Assembly (NCBI GenBank): GCA_963743285.1
Contig: CAVUPF010000008.1
Span: forward strand, 1-64,000
Length of the DNA: 64,000 nucleotides
Source: CAVUPF01 sp963743285
GTDB taxonomy: Bacteria > Actinomycetota > Thermoleophilia > Solirubrobacterales > 70-9
Direction of reading: 5' to 3'
The notes below the pieces were generated by a model. It ran no database searches. It saw only the letters and a list, made by a program, of their open reading frames with translations, and was not told the DNA's origin. Position 1 is the first letter of the stretch; every line of letters starts with the position of its first letter. The translations under genes were made by a program, and so were the position numbers. This document shows positions 59,357-64,000 of this stretch, one piece after another.

Positions 59357-59731
59357 TCACCCCCCCGACACATATGCTTTCGCCGCCACCATGACCTCCT
59401 GAAAACGCCCCTCGTTGATCGCCAAGAGCGGTGATTCGTCATTGAGTTGGGGATTGAGCCCAATGAACCACGCACGAATCGTGTACCTGGACTCCTCCGC
59501 AAGAAGCAAGCGAAATACCTGGTAGGCAATACGAAGACGCTCCTCTGCCGCAGGGCGGGGCGAACGCGCCCCTTCTGCCCAGCGTCCAACCGCCTTTGGG
59601 TCCTGAACACCGGCCAAGGTTGCAACCAGCTTTCGTCCGAGAACCTCTTCTAGGAACCTTGTGATCTGCTGAATGGTTGATTCAGTCGTCTGACGATGCG
59701 CCTCTCTGGACACGATTGTCAGGTCTGCCAT
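59357..59731 (-). CDS. Xre/DUF2384-type antitoxin of the RES module
   Basis: 124 residues from ATG 59731, preceded by AGGAGGAG on the minus strand. N-terminal HTH-like part STIQQITRFLEEVLGRKLVA, TLAGVQDPKAVGRWAEGARS; C-terminal DUF2384 (ParS/MbcA) part TIRAWFIGLNPQLNDESPLL, AINEGRFQEVMVAAKAYVSG. This is the standard partner of RES toxins. Low GC and its own Shine-Dalgarno distinguish it from the leaderless modules elsewhere here. Confidence 0.85.
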   Translation of the reverse strand: MADLTIVSREAHRQTTESTIQQITRFLEEVLGRKLVATLAGVQDPKAVGRWAEGARSPRPAAEERLRIAYQVFRLLLAEESRYTIRAWFIGLNPQLNDESPLLAINEGRFQEVMVAAKAYVSGG

Positions 59732-59939
59732 GCGTAGCTCCTCCTGGTCGGGTGCAGTCCAAAAGCTATGACGCCTATCGGACGTACCTATGTCGGCCTT
59801 GCTAATGCCTTGTTTAAAGACCCTTAAAAATATTACATTGGCCCAGGAAATGCCACCTCAAGCGCTGACTTTTACGCGTCGTCATTGACAGTTGCCACGC
59901 CTGTGAACCGGCGCCAGAGAGATGAGCGCAGCATGCGGC

Positions 59940-60254
59940 GGGCTCGACCGCGGTCACGTCACGGTCGGCCGGCTCATAGGAGCCGGTGCCGGCGCCGACG
60001 TTGAGGACGGTGCGGGCATCGCCGAGGGCAGCTTCGATGCGGGCCGCGATCCGGGGATCGGGCTGGCGTACCTCGCTGTAGCCGCGTCCCAGTCGGTCAT
60101 AGGCGGCGCCGGTCAAAGCCTCGGCTCGACCACGACGGGGCAGCTGACGCTGTTGGCGATGAAGCAGCGCTCATGGGCGCGGCGGTGAAGGTCGACGACG
60201 CGCTCTGCCCCGGGGTCCTGATCGAATGCGGCCCGGGGGCGTAACACGACGCCG
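59940..60254. repeat. 315-bp direct repeat, right copy (osmC 3' end plus methyltransferase 5' remnant)
   Basis: Counterpart of 58325-58639. Here osmC is intact and the methyltransferase is reduced to its first ~60 codons (minus strand, TGAAYDRLGRGYSEVRQPDP to SYEPADRDVTAVEPA), then stops being homologous at 59940. Confidence 0.85.
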
Positions 60255-60538
60255 GTGAACCGGGTGGCGTCCATCGTCCCCTCCGCCTCGTCCTCATAGG
60301 CCATGACCCGCAGCTGCTTCTCCCGCGCCAGGGAGATGAACCAGAGCATGTGGCAGCTCGAGAGCGAGGCCACGAACAGCTCCTCGGGATCGGCCTTGGC
60401 GGGGTCGCCTCCGAGCGCCGCGGCGCCGGAGGCCGCCAGCCTCTGAGCGGCCAGCCCGATCGTGTGGGCGCGCAGGTCGCCGCGATCGGCGTCCCAGCTC
60501 ACCCGGGCCCGGTGCCTGCTCGTCTTCTCCTCGGCCAT
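60113..60538 (-). CDS. OsmC-family peroxidase-like protein
   Basis: 141 residues from ATG 60538. TSRHRARVSWDADRGDLRAH; GDPAKADPEELFVASLSSCH (first redox Cys in SSCH); MLWFISLAREKQLRVMAYED; ERVVDLHRRAHERCFIANSV, SCPVVVEPRL (second Cys region). The two-cysteine arrangement is that of OsmC/Ohr-type hydroperoxide reductases; the E-E-L-F-x-A-S-L-S-S-C-H block fits the OsmC subfamily. Complete. It probably once preceded a methyltransferase gene. Confidence 0.92.
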   Translation of the reverse strand: MAEEKTSRHRARVSWDADRGDLRAHTIGLAAQRLAASGAAALGGDPAKADPEELFVASLSSCHMLWFISLAREKQLRVMAYEDEAEGTMDATRFTGVVLRPRAAFDQDPGAERVVDLHRRAHERCFIANSVSCPVVVEPRL

Positions 60539-60645
60539 CTGTCTATCTTCGCCTGGCGCTGCTCGTCGTGCTGTCGAGCCTCTGCAAGGTGTGGCGCCGG
60601 GCTGCCATGTGGGCCGAAAGCGCCTCCGCCGACGTCTTGCTGGGC

Positions 60646-61059
60646 ATGACAGCGCAAACGACACTCGCTCCAGCGCGGCCCGCCTATCAAGACGAGGACC
60701 TGCTGATCGCGGCGGATGCGGCTGCGATCGCCAATCGCAGCGTGCGGACGATCCGCCGCGCCTATCGCGGTGGCACCCTTCCCGCCTACCGCGATGCGCA
60801 TGGGCGCGGCGTCCGCATCCGCTATCGCGACCTCCGCGACTGGATGATGAGCGAACTGCTCGCCCCGAAAGTCGACCGTCCCGCTCTTGACGGCGCGCCG
60901 CTGCTCGGCTCGGTCTCTGGCGTGAGGCCGATCCCGAGCGGCTCACAGAGCGAGAACCTCGCCCTGCTCAACGCGGCCCGGCGGGCGCGCGCGAGGCGCG
61001 GGCTCGGTGGCGCTGCTGGGCGTCTCGCTGCGGCCCGGCCCGTTTCCCGACAGGCTTAA
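60646..61059 (+). CDS. Excisionase-like HTH protein
   Basis: 137 residues from ATG 60646. A MerR/excisionase-type HTH_17 domain at ~15-75: LLIAADAAAIANRSVRTIRR, AYRGGTLPAYRDAHGRGVRI, RYRDLRDWMMSELLAPK. The C-terminal ~60 residues are disordered and Ala/Arg-rich and overlap the integrase 3' end on the opposite strand (60968-61059). Position beside an integrase supports a recombination-directionality role, though it could be an ordinary regulator. Confidence 0.75.
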   Translation: MTAQTTLAPARPAYQDEDLLIAADAAAIANRSVRTIRRAYRGGTLPAYRDAHGRGVRIRYRDLRDWMMSELLAPKVDRPALDGAPLLGSVSGVRPIPSGSQSENLALLNAARRARARRGLGGAAGRLAAARPVSRQA

Positions 61060-62419
61060 ACGGCTCGGCTTGCACTCGCGCTCGCGCCAGCTCGCACTCC
61101 TCGTCCAGGTCGATCGGGTCGAGCCCCTGGTAGCGGGCGATGATGTGGGCGTAGTAGCGCTGCAGCGTCTGCACGTCATGACCCGCCCAGCCGGCCAGGT
61201 TGTGGAGGTTCATCCCGTGCGGCCCCATCACCAGCGTCGAGTGCAGCGCCATCGAGATCGCCGTGTGCCGGCAGTCGTAGAAGCGCATTGTCGCCAACCC
61301 CTTGGGCATCCCCTCGGCCTGCGCCGCAACTTCCCGGGCCGGCCGCCAGACCCGCGCCGTCCAGCGCTTGTAATCGTCATAGCTCCAGGGCACCGGGATC
61401 GCCGCGCCGCCGCCGGGGGCCGAATCCCACAGCGGGCCGTCCTCGCCGAGGGCCTGAAAGACCAGCCCGTCGTCGGGCTGAGCGCCGTGGCGCGCCTCGA
61501 GCGCCGCTCGGTAGGAGTGCAGCCGCGCGCTCGCGTTGGGCAGGAGCAGCGCCGCCCGGGCGCCGGTCTTCAGCCCGATCCGTTCCTCATCGACGCCGAG
61601 GCCACTGCGTTGCAGCTCCACCGAGCGCTCGTGTACCCCTCCCCAGCTGGCCGAGTAAAGCCACTCCGAGGGGCGGGCGGCGACCGTGAAGCCCATCGCG
61701 GCGACCAGGGCCGCGTCGCGGATCGCCAGCAGCCCGTCGCGTGCCGGCCTGCTCTGGGTCGCCTCGATGATCCGCTCCAGGCCGTAGGCGTCGGCGGCGT
61801 AGGCGAGCCGATTCGGTGTCTGGGTCGGCAGCTCAAAGAGCCCCGAGAGCTCGACGGTCAACGCGTTTGGATGCCGCAGCCTGCCCCAGCGCAGGACCGC
61901 TCGCAGCGTCTTCAGGACCTGCACGCGGTTGGATGCGGTCACCCCTGCCGCCGCCAGTTCATCCTGGAAGCGGGTGATGATCGAGGGATCGCGCGAGAGC
62001 CGCTCGAGCCGCACCCGGGCGATCGAGCGGCTCGCGACCTCTCGGTCCCAGCGTCGCACCGCGTCCTCCGCGTAGCGCTTGGAGAGAGCGGCCCCGCGTT
62101 TCACGCACCACTCCTGAAACAACTCCGCGACCGTCATCGTCGCCGCCGGATCCGACCTCAGCACCGCGCCCTCGAGCCGCGCGATCCTGACCGCCTGCTC
62201 GCGATAGGCGATCGCCGCCTCCAAGGCTCGGTCCGGCGAGCCGAGCTTGCGGACCGAGAACGACTTGGCTGCGTTGCGCGGCACGCCGTCGCGGCCCTCC
62301 TCGCGCCAGCGGATCTTGTAGCTGGCCGTCGTGCCGTCCTCGCGCACACAGCCGTAGACCCCGCGGGGGAGGGCGCGACCAAGGTGATCGACGCCGGTTT
62401 CGGTCAGTTTCATCGCCAT
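60968..62419 (-). CDS. Tyrosine-type site-specific integrase
   Basis: 483 residues from ATG 62419 (ATG 62413 also possible). N-terminal arm-binding part with GVYGCVREDGTTASYKIRWR; core-binding SAM-like part MTVAELFQEWCVKRGAALSK. Catalytic domain: Arg I in VAARPSEWLYSASW, the HxxR region as FYDCRHTAISMAL (Arg II), His in LAGWAGHDVQTLQ and the nucleophile Tyr in RYYAHIIARY. All catalytic residues are present. It lies 116 bp from tRNA-Arg, pointing away from it, the usual place for an element integrated into a tRNA 3' end. The basic C-terminus is long. Confidence 0.92.
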   Translation of the reverse strand: MAMKLTETGVDHLGRALPRGVYGCVREDGTTASYKIRWREEGRDGVPRNAAKSFSVRKLGSPDRALEAAIAYREQAVRIARLEGAVLRSDPAATMTVAELFQEWCVKRGAALSKRYAEDAVRRWDREVASRSIARVRLERLSRDPSIITRFQDELAAAGVTASNRVQVLKTLRAVLRWGRLRHPNALTVELSGLFELPTQTPNRLAYAADAYGLERIIEATQSRPARDGLLAIRDAALVAAMGFTVAARPSEWLYSASWGGVHERSVELQRSGLGVDEERIGLKTGARAALLLPNASARLHSYRAALEARHGAQPDDGLVFQALGEDGPLWDSAPGGGAAIPVPWSYDDYKRWTARVWRPAREVAAQAEGMPKGLATMRFYDCRHTAISMALHSTLVMGPHGMNLHNLAGWAGHDVQTLQRYYAHIIARYQGLDPIDLDEECELARARVQAEPFKPVGKRAGPQRDAQQRHRARASRAPAGPR

Positions 62420-62420
62420 C

Positions 62421-62466
62421 GGGTGGGAACAGAATCTAGCCGATTGTTCCTACCTTTGTTCCTACC
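62421..62466. promoter_or_regulatory. Repeated TTGTTCCTACC sites in front of the integrase
   Basis: TTGTTCCTACC occurs at 62444-62454 and 62456-62466 (12-bp period), and an inverted relative GGGTGGGAACAG at 62421-62432. A TAGATT box (minus strand) lies between them. Candidates for integrase arm-type sites or an operator of the integrase gene. Confidence 0.5.
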
Positions 62467-62535
62467 CACCAAATCCTAGACAATCTCCGCCGAGCCCTTG
62501 TTTCAAATTTAGCTCTGTAAGGGGCTTTGCGGCGA

Positions 62536-63243
<708 letters not shown>

Positions 63244-63293
63244 TTACGCACCCTACAAGGGGCGTCTGAGTTTGACCTCCATGCTGGGGCAGC

Positions 63294-63998
63294 TCAGTCG
63301 CCGAGTGCTTCTCGGAGGTCTGCCGCGGCGCGCTCAGGTGGGTAGACGTTGATGTCAACCCCGGTGCCTAGCTCAAACCCCGCCTTGACGGTGAGACGCG
63401 GGGCGATGTCGACGTGCCAGTGAAAGTGCTCTGCTCCGCGAGGGGCGGTGCGGACCCAGAGGTTGAGTTCTGGCGTCCGGCTGAAGCGCTCGGCCAGGGC
63501 GCGCAGCGCGGTGCGGATCATTGTGGCACCGGCCTCGTCGTCGGCGAAGCTCGCCGCTTCGCGCCGCGGCACCACTCGCAGCTCGAAGGGGGAGCGTGAG
63601 GCCCAGGGGCAGATCAGCGCTGCCTCATCGTCGATCGCGACAAGGCGATCGCGGCGGCGCACCTCCTCGACCAAGACGTCGCTGAGCAGGCCGCCACCCC
63701 CGGAGCGCTCGCGGTAGGCGCCGAACCGCTCCCGCTCCCGCGCCACGGCCGCCGGCACGAAGGGGAGCGCGTAGAGCTGGGCATGGGTGTGCTCAAGCGA
63801 GGCGCCCGCCCCGCCGCCCTCGTTGACAATCACCTGGACGTAGGGGGCGCGAGCGTGGGCCCGCATCCGCTGGCGCCAGACGGCCACCGCCTCGGCGAAG
63901 CGCTTCTCGCTCAACTCGGCCATCGCAGTGAGGTGCTCGGGGGCGTTGACGATCACCTCGTGGGCGCCCAGGGCCGGGCGGGAGGAGAAGAGGTCGGG
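63294..63998 (-). CDS. galT: Galactose-1-phosphate uridylyltransferase (5' truncated by window end)
   Basis: The frame is open to the window edge; the visible part is the C-terminal ~234 residues. PDLFSSRPALGAHEVIVNAP; VWRQRMRAHARAPYVQVIVN; EGGGAGASLEHTHAQLYALP (metal-binding His region); ASRSPFELRVVPRREAASFA; PRGAEHFHWHVDIAPRLTVK. The first HxH (HTH) of this HIT-superfamily enzyme is in EHTHAQ and the second (HWH) in HFHWHVDI. GalT swaps UMP between UDP-glucose and galactose-1-phosphate in the Leloir pathway. Marks return to core chromosome. Confidence 0.92.
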   Translation of the reverse strand, partial: PDLFSSRPALGAHEVIVNAPEHLTAMAELSEKRFAEAVAVWRQRMRAHARAPYVQVIVNEGGGAGASLEHTHAQLYALPFVPAAVARERERFGAYRERSGGGGLLSDVLVEEVRRRDRLVAIDDEAALICPWASRSPFELRVVPRREAASFADDEAGATMIRTALRALAERFSRTPELNLWVRTAPRGAEHFHWHVDIAPRLTVKAGFELGTGVDINVYPPERAAADLREALGD

Positions 63999-64000
63999 CT

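Noticed and set aside
61007..62479. 490-codon plus-strand frame across the integrase
   Set aside because: Shadow of the integrase; Arg/His/Pro-rich sequence without a domain, whereas the minus strand has all integrase catalytic residues.

Overview
The window is GC-rich (roughly two thirds GC by eye) and looks like an actinobacterial chromosome, most probably class Thermoleophilia (Solirubrobacterales/Conexibacter type). The signs are several very large secreted proteins with NHL, Fn3-like, Calx-beta and carboxypeptidase-regulatory-like domains, three copies of an NSVG..QIK..AV..KI.NGAV stalk protein, short secreted proteins with paired cysteines, a DUF2600 protein and many GTG/TTG starts. No rRNA or replication origin was seen. 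The one tRNA is tRNA-Arg(CCU) at 62.5 kb.

Layout. 1-8.2 kb: a head-to-tail run of surface-protein genes, lower in GC than the rest, several broken by frameshifts, ending in a stalk protein. 8.3-10.8 kb: decayed DNA (amidase pseudogene, secreted-protein remnant). 11-15.7 kb: secreted protein, broken MMPL/RND exporter, small secreted protein. 16-21.6 kb: TetR-like protein, DUF2600, small regulators, a carboxypeptidase-regulatory-like surface protein and an MFS exporter. 21.6-30 kb: an accessory stretch of toxin-antitoxin (TA) or TA-like modules (RES/HTH, VapBC, nucleotidyltransferase pair, MNT/HEPN, a second VapBC) mixed with yjbQ, dtd, an SSB-like pseudogene and IS481 debris. 30-35 kb: a surface-protein gene split by an IS630-type element. 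35-44.6 kb: a decayed VapBC, methyltransferase, dienelactone hydrolase, DHA2-type MFS pump, TacAT, DUF5678 and DUF2293. 45-48 kb: two more stalk proteins (one broken) and an M48 protease. 48-60.5 kb: small metabolic and detoxification genes (GNATs, PadR with flavin monooxygenase and hydrolase, cupin, RibD-type reductases, alpha/beta hydrolases, methyltransferase, OsmC) plus a RES/Xre module. 60.6-62.6 kb: excisionase-like protein and tyrosine integrase beside tRNA-Arg. 62.6-64 kb: conserved chromosomal genes ending in galT.

Main observation: three TA modules lie between direct repeats of neighbouring sequence, one copy intact and one decayed. RES/HTH sits between copies of the vapB promoter and 5' end, TacAT between copies of the tacT 3' end, and RES/Xre between about 315-bp copies of an osmC-3'/methyltransferase-5' junction. 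A related sequence of about 85 bp follows the stop codons of two unrelated toxins (a VapC and a GNAT). This pattern would fit repeated single-crossover insertion of DNA carrying its own flank, or cassette exchange at a shared boundary. That is inference; the repeats themselves are visible.

Many TA and small metabolic genes have a TANNNT box 6-10 nt before the start codon and no Shine-Dalgarno, which suggests leaderless transcripts. Many genes carry one-base breaks. Sequencing error cannot be separated from decay here, but the clustering of breaks in accessory genes favours at least some real decay.
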